From the NCBI RefSeq assembly GCF_000334455.1, contig NZ_BANX01000008.1, positions 124,001 through 188,000 of the forward strand: DNA of 64,000 bases. Direction: 5' to 3'. This DNA is from Gordonia soli NBRC 108243. GTDB lineage: Bacteria; Actinomycetota; Actinomycetes; Mycobacteriales; Mycobacteriaceae. Made by a program: the position numbers and the translations under genes. The first letter of the stretch is position 1. Every line of letters starts with the position of its first letter. This document shows, one piece after another, positions 18,705 through 30,255 of this stretch. The notes beneath the pieces were generated by a model, which did no database searches, was not told where the DNA came from, and saw only the letters and a program-made list of their open reading frames with translations.

Positions 18705-19217
18705 ATGCACACACTTCAACTACCTGCCCGATCCTGTTCGTACGACGCACGTCGACCGACACAGCGAGAACGATTCAGCGGTCCGGATCCGTTTGCCGCC
18801 CGGTACGGATGTGCGCTCCCCAGAGGTATGCGCGAGGAGGCGACCGGTTTGACGTTCCAGCAGCTCACCGATGAATACGCACCGTCCGGGAGCATCAGTC
18901 TCGGCTCCTGGATCGTGGAGCCCAGCGCCCAGGACACCGTCATCTGCCGGGCGACCATCTCCGTCGGTGGTCGCGACCTGTCGCTCCAGGCCCGCGCCAC
19001 CGGTCAGATGGCCGCGATGACGTCGATGCTGCACGAGATCGGTGCACCCGTGCAGATCAACCAGTTCCACCAGCGCGTCGTCGACGGAATCATCACGACG
19101 TTCCTGCTCTGCGAGGACCGCGGCCGCGAGTGTTGGGCACTGGGCGACGGGGCGACCGGCGACGAGGCCAACATCAACGCATTGGTCGCCGCTGCGAACC
19201 GCCTGCTCGCGGACTAA
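18705..19217 (+). CDS. Stand-alone LeuA allosteric (dimerisation) domain protein
   Basis: 170 residues, far too short for 2-isopropylmalate synthase and lacking its TIM barrel. The C-terminal ~100 residues (GSISLGSWIVEPSAQDTVICRATISVG, then LQARATGQMAAMTSMLHEIGAPVQINQFHQRVV, then EDRGRECWALGDGATGDEANINALVAAANRLL) match the leucine-binding regulatory domain of LeuA. The N-terminal part has DPFAARYGCALPRGMREEA, seen, as I recall, in other actinobacterial orphan LeuA-domain proteins, which supports the ATG at 18705 over one at 18831. It is preceded by an Ile-Leu-Val attenuator, so it probably responds to or tunes branched-chain amino acid synthesis. Enzymatic activity is not expected. Confidence 0.7.
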   Translation: MHTLQLPARSCSYDARRPTQRERFSGPDPFAARYGCALPRGMREEATGLTFQQLTDEYAPSGSISLGSWIVEPSAQDTVICRATISVGGRDLSLQARATGQMAAMTSMLHEIGAPVQINQFHQRVVDGIITTFLLCEDRGRECWALGDGATGDEANINALVAAANRLLAD

Positions 19218-19696
19218 CTGCGGGGGTCGAGGGAGTCGATCCGCTCGCGCAGCAGCGGCCAACTCTGCTCGAAGGCCGGATGCAGCGGGAGCGCGTCGAC
19301 CTCGTCCTCGCGTACCCAGCGCAATTCGGTCGACTCACCGTTCGCCACGGTGCGCACCGGCTCGTCGACCTCGGCGATCACGGTGGTGTAGGTCCATCCA
19401 CTCGCCGACTGGTGTGTGACCATCGCGGCCACCACCCGGAGTTCCGCGCCGCCGATACCCGCCTCTTCGTCGGCCTCGCGCACGGCGGTGTCGATGGCAC
19501 TCTCGTGCGAGTCGCGAGCCCCTCCGGGCAACGCCCACGTACCGCCCTGGTGAGACCACCACGCGCGGTGTTGGAGCAGGACCCCGATCGCACCGTCGGC
19601 CAGCGGCGCTCGCAGGAGCAGGCCCGCGGCACCGTGCACGCCCCAGTGACGCACTCCGTCCGGATCGAACACCCAGCCGTCGCCGTCTCCGCGCAC
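19214..19696 (-). CDS. mutT3: NUDIX hydrolase, MutT3-like
   Basis: 160 residues. The Nudix box reads GGARDSHESAIDTAVREADEEAG (G-x5-E-x7-R-E-x2-E-E), near residue 59, with HQGGTWALPGGA before it. Nudix enzymes cleave nucleoside diphosphate derivatives; the position between glnX and thiE matches MutT3 (Rv0413) of M. tuberculosis, from which the name is borrowed. The GTG at 19696 is chosen because AGGAGG lies five bases upstream; the longest reading from 19816 adds 40 basic residues outside the fold. Its last four bases overlap the convergent LeuA-domain gene. Confidence 0.85.
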   Translation of the reverse strand: MRGDGDGWVFDPDGVRHWGVHGAAGLLLRAPLADGAIGVLLQHRAWWSHQGGTWALPGGARDSHESAIDTAVREADEEAGIGGAELRVVAAMVTHQSASGWTYTTVIAEVDEPVRTVANGESTELRWVREDEVDALPLHPAFEQSWPLLRERIDSLDPRS

Positions 19697-20111
19697 GCCC
19701 GCCTCCTGCCTCCGGCCCGGGGATCGCCGCCCGCCGCTGCGTCGGACCACCTCCACCGTAGGTGAGCGCGCCGATCCGGACCAGATGTGACGTCGGTCGA
19801 AACGGTCACCTGCCATCGGGCGCCGCGGCGTCGTGGCTCGTCACGGCCTCGGGCGGGTCGTCGGACACGCTCACATGTCCCCGCCCGGCACGCCGACGAG
19901 GACTAGGGTGAGAAACGCGGGAGCCGCGACGGACGACACACCAGACAGGGGCCCGCACGCGATGGTCGGCACCCGCCCATCGCACCGGGCTCCGACACCG
20001 GAGACCGCAACCGATCGGTCTCCACCACAGGCCGACACCGCGGCTCGGCGACACCGGGGCCGCCACGACAGCTATCCGACCCACCGGTGAGGTCTCGAGG
20101 AGGGAACCGAG
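19697..20111. other. Divergent promoter region of mutT3 and glnX-glnH-pknG
   Basis: No gene is recognised. TAGGGT at 19904-19909 (plus strand) is a plausible -10 for the glnX operon and would give a 5' untranslated leader of about 195 bases. TACGGT on the minus strand near 19757 could serve mutT3. I see no known riboswitch in the leader. Confidence 0.4.
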
Positions 20112-21560
20112 GTGACCGGCGACGCATCGACCATGCGAACCGCGCTCACCCGCGTCAGCCGAGTCCCCCGACCCGGTGGCTCCGGTCCGCCCATCCGCCA
20201 GCTCCTCGCCGACCGTCGCGATCTGGTGGCCCCCGTCCGCGAACGCGGATTGTCGCCACTCGCGGCGCTACGACACTTCGCCTTCACCAGCCCGGGCAAG
20301 CTGGTCATCATCTGCGTCGTACTCGCCGCGTCATGCGGTCTCGTCGGCTGGTACGCCTCGACCACGCTGGAGCGACGCACGCAGACGCTGCAGGAGATGA
20401 TCGAGCGCACGGAGCCGCTGGCCGAGGCCGCCCAGGTGCTCTACAGCTCGCTGTCCATCGCGGACGCATCTGCCAACGCGGCCTTCATCTCCGGCGGACT
20501 CGAGCCCCAGGAGTTGCGTCAGCGGTACGCCGACGCCATCGCGACCGCGTCGTCGTCACTCATCACGGCCGCCGGTGGCGCAGCGGCGCCGGGCACCACC
20601 GAGTCCGACCAGAGCGCCGATGCCGCCGTGATGGCCGACCTCGACACCCTCGCGACGTCGATCCCGGTCTACAGCGGCCTCATCGAGACGGCCCGCACCA
20701 ACAACCGCCTGGGCAACCCGGTGGGCTCCGCCTATCTCGGCGAGGCGTCGTCGCTCATGCAGGACCGCATCCTGCCCGCGGCGCAGCGCCTCTACCAGCA
20801 ACGGTCGAGCGCCATCTCGGATCCGCAACGCGCACTGACCGTCCCGCCGTGGGGTGTGTACACGATCCTGGTGCTGCTCATCGTCGGGCTGATCGCGACG
20901 AGCAGATATCTGGCGCGGCGCACCCGGCGGCGCTTCAACATCGGCGTGCTCGCCGCGCTCATCGCGGTGCTGGTCGGCACCGTCTGGCTGTTGATCGCCG
21001 GTCTGATGTCGGTCGCCGCCACCAACAGCGCCAAACAGGACGGCGCCGACCCGCTCCGCGAGCTGACCACCGCGCGCATCCTCACCCAGCAGGCCCGCTC
21101 CGCGGAGACCCTCTCGCTGGTGCGCCGGGGCGACCAGGCCACGCTGGAGGGAACATTCGACGGCTCGACCAAGAGCATCGACAACATCCTCACGACCCTG
21201 GCCTCGGACCGGGACGCCTCCGATGCCCTCAGCGACCGCCAACTCGAGGTCGCCAAGGCCGCCGTCGCGCGGTGGCGCAGCACCGACGCCCGGGTCCGCG
21301 AATGGCTCAGCGCCGGTGACTACATCACCGCCCGGACGTTGACCGTCGGGGACGGCCGGAGCAGTTCGGCCCGGGCCTACAGCGACGTCGACGCCGCGCT
21401 CATCGATGCCATCACCACCACCCGCTCGACGTTCCGAGACGACATCAACACGGCGCAACGGGTGCTGGGTTTCAGCGGCTCGGGCATCCTGGCACTCACC
21501 GTCTTCGCCGGGGTGGCCGTGGTCATCGGGCTGATCCCGCGGATCCGGGAGTACCGATGA
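20112..21560 (+). CDS. glnX: Transmembrane signalling protein GlnX
   Basis: 482 residues. Helices at about 62-84, 253-272, 278-307 and 453-475 bracket two extracytoplasmic helical domains (about 85-250 and 310-450) with a chemoreceptor-like character. In M. tuberculosis, GlnX (Rv0412c) spans the membrane and relays amino acid sensing by GlnH to PknG. GTG start at 20112, with AGGAGGG eight bases upstream. The stop overlaps the glnH start (ATGA), so the genes are coupled. The order glnX-glnH-pknG is conserved. Confidence 0.9.
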   Translation: MTGDASTMRTALTRVSRVPRPGGSGPPIRQLLADRRDLVAPVRERGLSPLAALRHFAFTSPGKLVIICVVLAASCGLVGWYASTTLERRTQTLQEMIERTEPLAEAAQVLYSSLSIADASANAAFISGGLEPQELRQRYADAIATASSSLITAAGGAAAPGTTESDQSADAAVMADLDTLATSIPVYSGLIETARTNNRLGNPVGSAYLGEASSLMQDRILPAAQRLYQQRSSAISDPQRALTVPPWGVYTILVLLIVGLIATSRYLARRTRRRFNIGVLAALIAVLVGTVWLLIAGLMSVAATNSAKQDGADPLRELTTARILTQQARSAETLSLVRRGDQATLEGTFDGSTKSIDNILTTLASDRDASDALSDRQLEVAKAAVARWRSTDARVREWLSAGDYITARTLTVGDGRSSSARAYSDVDAALIDAITTTRSTFRDDINTAQRVLGFSGSGILALTVFAGVAVVIGLIPRIREYR

Positions 21561-22585
21561 GCGAGGCTCGGAGCGGTGTCGATACCCCTGGGCCGGCGCA
21601 ACGGCGCGGCCGTCTAGGCGCGGCGCGGCTGATCCTGATCCTCGGCGCAGTCCTGCTCGTCGGCACGGCGTGCGTACGCTTCCCGGCACCGCCGAGCGAT
21701 CCCCCGACCGCCACCGCCGTCCCACCGACGCCCCCGGGGGCCCGCACCGACGTGCCACGGGAGCCGACGCCCAACTCGGAGACCTGCGACGCGACGGTGA
21801 GCCTGCGCCCACCCGCCCAGATGCCGGTTCCCGGGCAGATGCCGGTGCGGTCGACCATGGCCGACATACTCGGTCGCGGCCGGCTGATCGTCGGCCTGGA
21901 CACGGGCAGCAATCTCTTCAGCTTCCGCGATCCCATCACCGGTGACATCCAGGGCTTCGATGTCGACATCGCCCGTGCGATCGCTCAGGCGATCTTCGGT
22001 GAGCCGACCGTCGAGTACAAGGTCCTCAGCTCCGGGGATCGGATCCGGGCCCTGCACGACGGAACCGTCGACGTGGTGGTGAAGACCATGAGCATCACCT
22101 GCGATCGAGTCCGTGACGTCGCGTTCTCGACCCCGTACTACGTTGCTTCCCAACGCATCCTGGTCATGCGGAACTCGCAGGTGACCACCGCACGCGGCTT
22201 GGCGGGCAAACGTGTCTGCGCCGCACGCGGGGTCACCTCGATCGGCCGGATGCAGTCGATCGAACCGCGTGCCAAGATGGTCACCACGACCACCTGGGCC
22301 GACTGCCTGGTGATGATGCAGCAGGGTGAGGTCGACGCGGCGACCACCGACGACGCGATCCTCGCCGGACTGGCAGAACAGGATCCGTGGGTGCAGGTGG
22401 TTGGCCCGAGTCTCGGTGAGGAGTACTACGGGGTGGGGATGGCGCAGGGGCACGACGACCTCGTGCGCTTCGTCAACGGCGTGCTGGACCAGCTGCGCAT
22501 CTCCGGTGGCTGGCAGCAGATCTACAACCGCTGGCTGTCCATCCTCGGGACCAACTATCCGCCGATCCCGGTCTACCGCGAGTGA
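21557..22585 (+). CDS. glnH: Amino-acid-binding lipoprotein GlnH
   Basis: 342 residues. A signal with lipobox LLVGTAC gives a lipidated cysteine at about residue 39, then a Pro-rich linker (about 40-75) and a periplasmic binding protein type 2 fold. Conserved parts are RGRLIVGLDTGSNLFSFRDPITGDIQGFDVDIARAIAQ, VDVVVKTMSITCDRVRDVAFSTPYYVASQRILV and the final QQIYNRWL. It senses aspartate or glutamate-type ligands in mycobacteria and signals through GlnX to PknG rather than feeding a transporter; no permease is nearby. Confidence 0.93.
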   Translation: MSEARSGVDTPGPAQRRGRLGAARLILILGAVLLVGTACVRFPAPPSDPPTATAVPPTPPGARTDVPREPTPNSETCDATVSLRPPAQMPVPGQMPVRSTMADILGRGRLIVGLDTGSNLFSFRDPITGDIQGFDVDIARAIAQAIFGEPTVEYKVLSSGDRIRALHDGTVDVVVKTMSITCDRVRDVAFSTPYYVASQRILVMRNSQVTTARGLAGKRVCAARGVTSIGRMQSIEPRAKMVTTTTWADCLVMMQQGEVDAATTDDAILAGLAEQDPWVQVVGPSLGEEYYGVGMAQGHDDLVRFVNGVLDQLRISGGWQQIYNRWLSILGTNYPPIPVYRE

Positions 22586-25324
<2,739 letters not shown>

Positions 25325-25470
25325 CCGCGGCGCGGCTCGATAGGCGCATTTCGCGAGTGCGCCGGACGTGTGGCCCGATGGTGTCCGAACTCCGTGGTTC
25401 CCAGCCGGATGTTTGGTCCGCGGCGACCTGGGCAATTTCCTGTCGGAATCGAGCGGGACGAGGTGACCCC

Positions 25471-25800
25471 ATGCAGTTCTCCAAGGCGTTCGGTCTGGTC
25501 GGCTACGTCGGCATGTTGATCGGTCTGGCCTTCGCGGTCCTGGCCATCGGCGGTGCTGCGGGTGGGCACAACAGCGCGATCTGGTTCGGCATCGCGGCGG
25601 CGTTGACGCTGATCACCGCCATCGTCCTGATCGCGGGCAGCCGCGGTCTGCTCACCTCACGTCCGGTGCGAAACCGTACCCATCAGGACCCGCTGCAGCC
25701 GGAGGTCACTCCGGAGGAAGAGGCCTGGTACGAGGACGAGTACCGGCCGCAGGACGATGTCCAGGTCACCCAGGCCCGGGACCGGCCCAGCGACGGCTGA
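25471..25800 (+). CDS. Small two-helix membrane protein with NRTxxDPLQPE tail
   Basis: 109 residues: two membrane helices (FGLVGYVGMLIGLAFAVLAIGG and IWFGIAAALTLITAIVLIAG) and a cytoplasmic, acidic tail with RNRTHQDPLQPEVTPEEEAWYEDEY. The same architecture and tail recur in the next gene (25942-26334), so they are paralogues. Function unknown; the position behind pknG could mean a link to signalling, but there is a 146-base gap. ATG 25471 has GACGAGG seven to eight bases upstream. Confidence 0.65.
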   Translation: MQFSKAFGLVGYVGMLIGLAFAVLAIGGAAGGHNSAIWFGIAAALTLITAIVLIAGSRGLLTSRPVRNRTHQDPLQPEVTPEEEAWYEDEYRPQDDVQVTQARDRPSDG

Positions 25801-25941
25801 CCGATGGTCGAGGTGTCGGCGCGGGCATCGGCGACACCGGGTCGCGTCCATCGCCCCATCCGTACCGCTCCGCGAGTCCGAATACCCGGGTGAGAGGACA
25901 CCGTTCGCCACGGACCCGACATTCGAGACGGGAGAGCAGCC

Positions 25942-26334
25942 ATGAACTCGTCATCTTCACCAGCTGACCGATCGGTACCGTCCGGTCACCATCGGTCCGA
26001 TCATCACCACCATCCCGATCCTCGACGGACGGGTGTGCACACACCCAAGATCATCGGCCTCACCGGGTTCATCCTGCTGATGCTCGGACTCGTCCTGGTG
26101 GCCCTCGCCATCGGTCGTTCGGCAGGCGACCACAGCGGATCGGTACCGGTGGTGATCGCGGCCGTGGCAGTACTCCTGCTGGCCCTGGTGCTGCTCGGCG
26201 TCAGCAAATACGTGATGGCCGAGCGTCGGGTCACCAACCGTACCCAGCGGGACCCGCTGCAGCCCGAGACGACCGAGGTCGACGAGACCCGCTACGAAGA
26301 GCGTTTCCACCACACCGACCCGGACGCCCGCTGA
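25942..26334 (+). CDS. Paralogous small two-helix membrane protein, His-rich N-terminus
   Basis: 130 residues. The N-terminal 35 residues are histidine-rich (GHHRSDHHHHPD), possibly metal-binding. Two helices follow (IIGLTGFILLMLGLVLVALAIG and VVIAAVAVLLLALVLLGVSKYV), then a tail NRTQRDPLQPETTEVDETRYEE that aligns with the tail of the preceding gene. GGGAGAG precedes the ATG. Function unknown. Confidence 0.65.
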   Translation: MNSSSSPADRSVPSGHHRSDHHHHPDPRRTGVHTPKIIGLTGFILLMLGLVLVALAIGRSAGDHSGSVPVVIAAVAVLLLALVLLGVSKYVMAERRVTNRTQRDPLQPETTEVDETRYEERFHHTDPDAR

Positions 26335-26377
26335 CACGCTCCTGGCGAGCCGTCGCGTAGCCGGTTCTGCGGGTACG

Positions 26378-26791
26378 TCAGCGACGTGTGCCGGTCAATT
26401 GGTACTGCTCAACCGCCCCGTTCAGCGGGTAGAGCATCACTCGCGTGAACTCTCCTCGCACTGGTGCATACAGCCAGATCCCCACCGGGTAGACCGCGGA
26501 TCGCCCCGCGGCACAGTTCGGAACACACAGCTTCCGATGCTCAGTACCGATCCCAACAGCGCCACCGTCTGTCCAAATCGGCCACGTGACATCGGTGACC
26601 ACGACTCCGGCGTCACCGCAAAATATCGAGCTGATGGTCCGCGGCGAGATCGATGCCTTGCCGGAGCAGTCGTATATGACCGTCCGTGCCGTAGTCGGTG
26701 CAGCTGACGCCAGCGCCGACGTCCACGGGGTGGCGGCGAGTCCGAGCGCCGTCACGAGTACACCCAACAACACCGCGCCGCGTCGAATCAT
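26378..26791 (-). CDS. Secreted protein of unknown function
   Basis: 137 residues with a signal peptide (MIRRGAVLLGVLVTALGLAA ... ALASAAP) and a small mature domain with four cysteines (in DCSGK, IFCGD, KLCVPNC), suggesting two disulphides. Aromatic and beta-rich (GIWLYAPVRGEFTRVMLYPLNGAVEQYQLT). No family recognised. The ATG at 26791 is preferred to one nine codons upstream because it opens the signal peptide and follows GGGAGAG. Confidence 0.6.
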   Translation of the reverse strand: MIRRGAVLLGVLVTALGLAATPWTSALASAAPTTARTVIYDCSGKASISPRTISSIFCGDAGVVVTDVTWPIWTDGGAVGIGTEHRKLCVPNCAAGRSAVYPVGIWLYAPVRGEFTRVMLYPLNGAVEQYQLTGTRR

Positions 26792-26890
26792 CTCTCTCCC
26801 ATCGCCGACGTTCTGCATCGATTGTGGAGCGCGGCGTGGCCCGTTGGGCGGTTTTCCGACACATTCGGCTGCGCGCGAGCGCGGTTCCGG

Positions 26891-28087
26891 CTATCCGACC
26901 ACCGCGGACGACTGCCGGGCGATCGCCAATTCCTCGTTGGTCGGCACCACCAGCACCGCCACCTCGGTGTCGTCGGGCGAGATGCGCCGAGCTTCCCTGG
27001 AGCGCACCGCGTTCCGATCCGGGTCCACCACGATCCCGTAGTGCTCCAGCCCGGCCAGCGCGTCCGCCCGCACCGACGCCGCGTTCTCGCCGACCCCAGC
27101 GGTGAAGGCGATCGCATCGACCCGGCCGAGCTCGACCAGGTACGCGCCGACGTATCGCCGCAACCGGTGGATGTAGACGTCGTATGCGCGGCGAGCGTCG
27201 GCGTCGCCGGCCTCGATCTGCTCGGTGATGGTGCGGAAGTCGTTCTCCCCGCACAGACCTCGCAACCCCGACTGCTTGTTCAGCAGTGTGTCGATCTCAT
27301 CGACACTCAGCCCGGCCGCCCGATGCAGGTGCAGCACCAGCCCGGGATCGATGTCGCCGCTACGGGTGCCCATCACCAGTCCCTCGAGCGGGGTCATGCC
27401 CATCGACGTGTCGATCGGTGCGCCGCCCGCGATCGCCGACGCCGACGCGCCGTTACCGAGGTGCAGCACGATCTGGTTGATCTCGCCGATCGGGCAATCC
27501 AGGAACCGCGCCACCTGGCCAGACACATAGTCGTGACTGGTTCCGTGGAATCCGTACCGTCGCAACGCGTGCTCCTCGGCGACCGCACGATCGATCGCGT
27601 AGGTGGCCGCGGCATCGGGTAGGCCGTGGAAGAAGGCGGTGTCGAAGACCGCGACCGACGGCACGTCCGGGAGCAGTTCGCGCGCCGCGGAGATACCGAC
27701 CAGGTTCGCCGGATTGTGTAGCGGCGCAAGCGGTGAGATGCGCTCGATCTCGGCGATCACCTCGGGGGTGATCACGGTCGGCTCGTAGAAGCTGCGGCCA
27801 CCGTGGACCACACGGTGCCCGACCGCGGCCAGGCCGGCGTCCGCGAGTTCGGTGCCGTGCGCGCGGAAGAACTCGAGCGCCCGCTCGATGGCCGCGCGGT
27901 GATCGGGCAACGACACCTCGTCGGTCTCGGTGCGACCGTCCTGCTCATGCGTGATCGACGACGCGCGGTCACCGATGCGCTCGGCGATCCCATCGGCCAC
28001 CACCTCGCCGGAATCCGGATGCACGAGCTGATATTTCAGCGACGACGAGCCGGCGTTCAGCACCAGGACGGCTCCCTGCGCACTCAC
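26891..28087 (-). CDS. ackA: Acetate kinase
   Basis: 398 residues. It converts acetyl phosphate and ADP to acetate and [18 protein letters not shown] is the N-terminal phosphate signature, [10 protein letters not shown] the second signature, and HLGNGAS and [14 protein letters not shown] are adenosine and acetate sites. The GTG at 28087 shares one base with the pta stop codon (TAGTG), so pta-ackA is one coupled operon, as in mycobacteria. Confidence 0.98.
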   Translation of the reverse strand: MSAQGAVLVLNAGSSSLKYQLVHPDSGEVVADGIAERIGDRASSITHEQDGRTETDEVSLPDHRAAIERALEFFRAHGTELADAGLAAVGHRVVHGGRSFYEPTVITPEVIAEIERISPLAPLHNPANLVGISAARELLPDVPSVAVFDTAFFHGLPDAAATYAIDRAVAEEHALRRYGFHGTSHDYVSGQVARFLDCPIGEINQIVLHLGNGASASAIAGGAPIDTSMGMTPLEGLVMGTRSGDIDPGLVLHLHRAAGLSVDEIDTLLNKQSGLRGLCGENDFRTITEQIEAGDADARRAYDVYIHRLRRYVGAYLVELGRVDAIAFTAGVGENAASVRADALAGLEHYGIVVDPDRNAVRSREARRISPDDTEVAVLVVPTNEELAIARQSSAVVG

Positions 28088-30210
28088 TACTTCTCCCCTG
28101 CCTTCTCGGTTGTCGCCGCCGCGCCGGCCGCGTTCTGCGCCTGGATCGCGGTGATCGCCACCGTGTTCACGATGTCGGACACCAGAGCGCCTCGACTCAG
28201 ATCGTTGATCGGCTTGTTGAGCCCCTGCAGCACCGGGCCGATCGCTATCGCTCCCGCGCTGCGCTGTACCGCCTTGTAGGTGTTGTTGCCGGTGTTGAGG
28301 TCCGGGAAGATCAGCACGGTCGCACGTCCCGCGACCTGCGAGTCGGGCATCTTGGTCTCGGCGACCGACGGCTCCACCGCGGCGTCGTACTGGATCGGCC
28401 CCTCCACCATCACCTCCGGCGCCCGCTCGCGTACGAGTTCGGTTGCGGTGCGGACCTTGTCGACATCCGCGCCGCTGCCCGACGATCCAGTCGAGTACGA
28501 GAGCAGTGCCACCCGGGGGTCGATGTCGAACTGGGCGGCCGTCTCCGACGACGAGATGGCGATGTCGGCGAGTTGCTCGGCCGTCGGATCGGGCACGATC
28601 GCGCAGTCACCGTAGGCGAGCACCTTGTCGGCGAGACACATGAAGAAGACGCTCGACACCGTCGACACCCCGGGGCTCGTCTTGATGATCTCGAACGCCG
28701 GGCGGATGGTGTGCGCGGTGGTGTGGGCCGCGCCGGAGACCATCCCGTCGGCCCGGCCGGTGTGCACCATCATCGTGCCGAAGTACGAGACGTCACGCAT
28801 GACCTCCTGTGCGCGTTCACGACTCACACCCTTGTGCTTGCGTAGCTCGGCGTACTCATCGGCGAACTCGTCGAGCAGATCGGACGTCGCCGGATCGACC
28901 AGATCGGCACCTGTGAGATCGATACCGAGCTCCTCGGCCCGCTGGCCGACCGCCGACGGATCACCCAGGATGGTGAGCGTCACCACCCCGCGCCGCAGCA
29001 AGCGTCCGGCGGCGCGCAGGATGCGGTCGTCGGATCCCTCGGGCAGCACGATGTGCTTGCGATCGGCCCGCGCCCGGGCAACCAGCCCGTACTCGAACAT
29101 CTGTGGTGTGACCACGTCGGGCACATGGAGTTTCAGGTCGTCCAGCAGGGTGGCCAGATCGACGTGCTCCTCCATCAACGACAGGGCGGCGTCGATCTTT
29201 CGGGTGGACCCCACCCCGACCCGGCCGCGCGTGTGCGCCGCGGTACGAGCGGTCTCGTAGGTTCCCTGCGGGCAGGTGATGATCGGCAGGGTCGGACGGA
29301 GCCCTTCCACCAGCGCCTCGATCATCGGATGTGGGCGCAGGCCGCCGTTGAGGATGAGCCCCGACAGGCGCGGGAAGCCCTGTGCGGTGTTCGCGTTCAC
29401 CAGCGCGAGCAGCACGTCGGAGCGGTCGGCGGGCGTGATGACCACGGTCCCGTCGGTGAGTCGCTCGAGGATGTGCTCGACGGTCATGCCGCCGACCATC
29501 ACCTTCAACGCCTCGCGGTCGAGCAGTTCCGGGTCACCGCTGTAGAGCTGCGCCCCGAGTGAGTTCTTCAGCTCGCCGATAGTCGGCGCCTCCAGCACCG
29601 GCTCCTCGGGCAGGGTCCAGCTGGGGACGCCGGTCTTCGCCAGCTCGGCACCGATGGCCTTCAGCTGTTCGGGGTCGCATCGGTTGGCGACCAGGGCGAC
29701 GGTCGACGCATGGGCGGCCGAGATCTCGCCGAGCATCAGGTCGGCGAGACCGCGGATCTCGGCGGGCGAACGGTCCACGGCCTTGAGCGCCAAGATGATC
29801 GGCGCCGACAGGTTCGCTGCGATCCGTGCGTTGTAACTGAGCTCCGACGGATTGCCGACGTCGGTGTAGTCGGAGCCGATGACCAGGACCGTGTCGCAGC
29901 GGTCGGCGACCGCGTGGAACCGAGCGACGATCTCGCCGATCGCACCGTCGGGGTCGGCGTGCACCTGCTCGTAGGTGACGCCCATGCAGTCCTCGTAGGG
30001 GATGTCGACCGAGTCGTGCTCGATCAGCAGGTCGAGGATGTAGTCCCGTTCACCTGCCGCCGCCCGCGAGATCGGCCGGAAGACCCCGACCCGGCCACCG
30101 GTCGCCGACAACAACGCCAGCATCCCGAGTGCGACCGTCGATTTCCCGGTGTCCCCCTCGCCGGAGGCGAGATAGATACTGCCCGCCGCCGTCGCCTCAT
30201 CTGCACCCAT
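28087..30210 (-). CDS. pta: Phosphate acetyltransferase
   Basis: 707 residues, the long (class II) form. The N-terminal P-loop domain resembles BioD/CobB ([18 protein letters not shown]), a DRTGG regulatory domain spans about 230-350, and the catalytic domain (about 380-700) contains [37 protein letters not shown] and [18 protein letters not shown]. It interconverts acetyl-CoA and acetyl phosphate. The start ATG has TAGGGT six bases upstream and no Shine-Dalgarno (leaderless). Confidence 0.98.
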   Translation of the reverse strand: MGADEATAAGSIYLASGEGDTGKSTVALGMLALLSATGGRVGVFRPISRAAAGERDYILDLLIEHDSVDIPYEDCMGVTYEQVHADPDGAIGEIVARFHAVADRCDTVLVIGSDYTDVGNPSELSYNARIAANLSAPIILALKAVDRSPAEIRGLADLMLGEISAAHASTVALVANRCDPEQLKAIGAELAKTGVPSWTLPEEPVLEAPTIGELKNSLGAQLYSGDPELLDREALKVMVGGMTVEHILERLTDGTVVITPADRSDVLLALVNANTAQGFPRLSGLILNGGLRPHPMIEALVEGLRPTLPIITCPQGTYETARTAAHTRGRVGVGSTRKIDAALSLMEEHVDLATLLDDLKLHVPDVVTPQMFEYGLVARARADRKHIVLPEGSDDRILRAAGRLLRRGVVTLTILGDPSAVGQRAEELGIDLTGADLVDPATSDLLDEFADEYAELRKHKGVSRERAQEVMRDVSYFGTMMVHTGRADGMVSGAAHTTAHTIRPAFEIIKTSPGVSTVSSVFFMCLADKVLAYGDCAIVPDPTAEQLADIAISSSETAAQFDIDPRVALLSYSTGSSGSGADVDKVRTATELVRERAPEVMVEGPIQYDAAVEPSVAETKMPDSQVAGRATVLIFPDLNTGNNTYKAVQRSAGAIAIGPVLQGLNKPINDLSRGALVSDIVNTVAITAIQAQNAAGAAATTEKAGEK

Positions 30211-30255
30211 GGGTTCACCCTATGATGCGACGGCCTCCGGTGGCAGTGACGCTCG

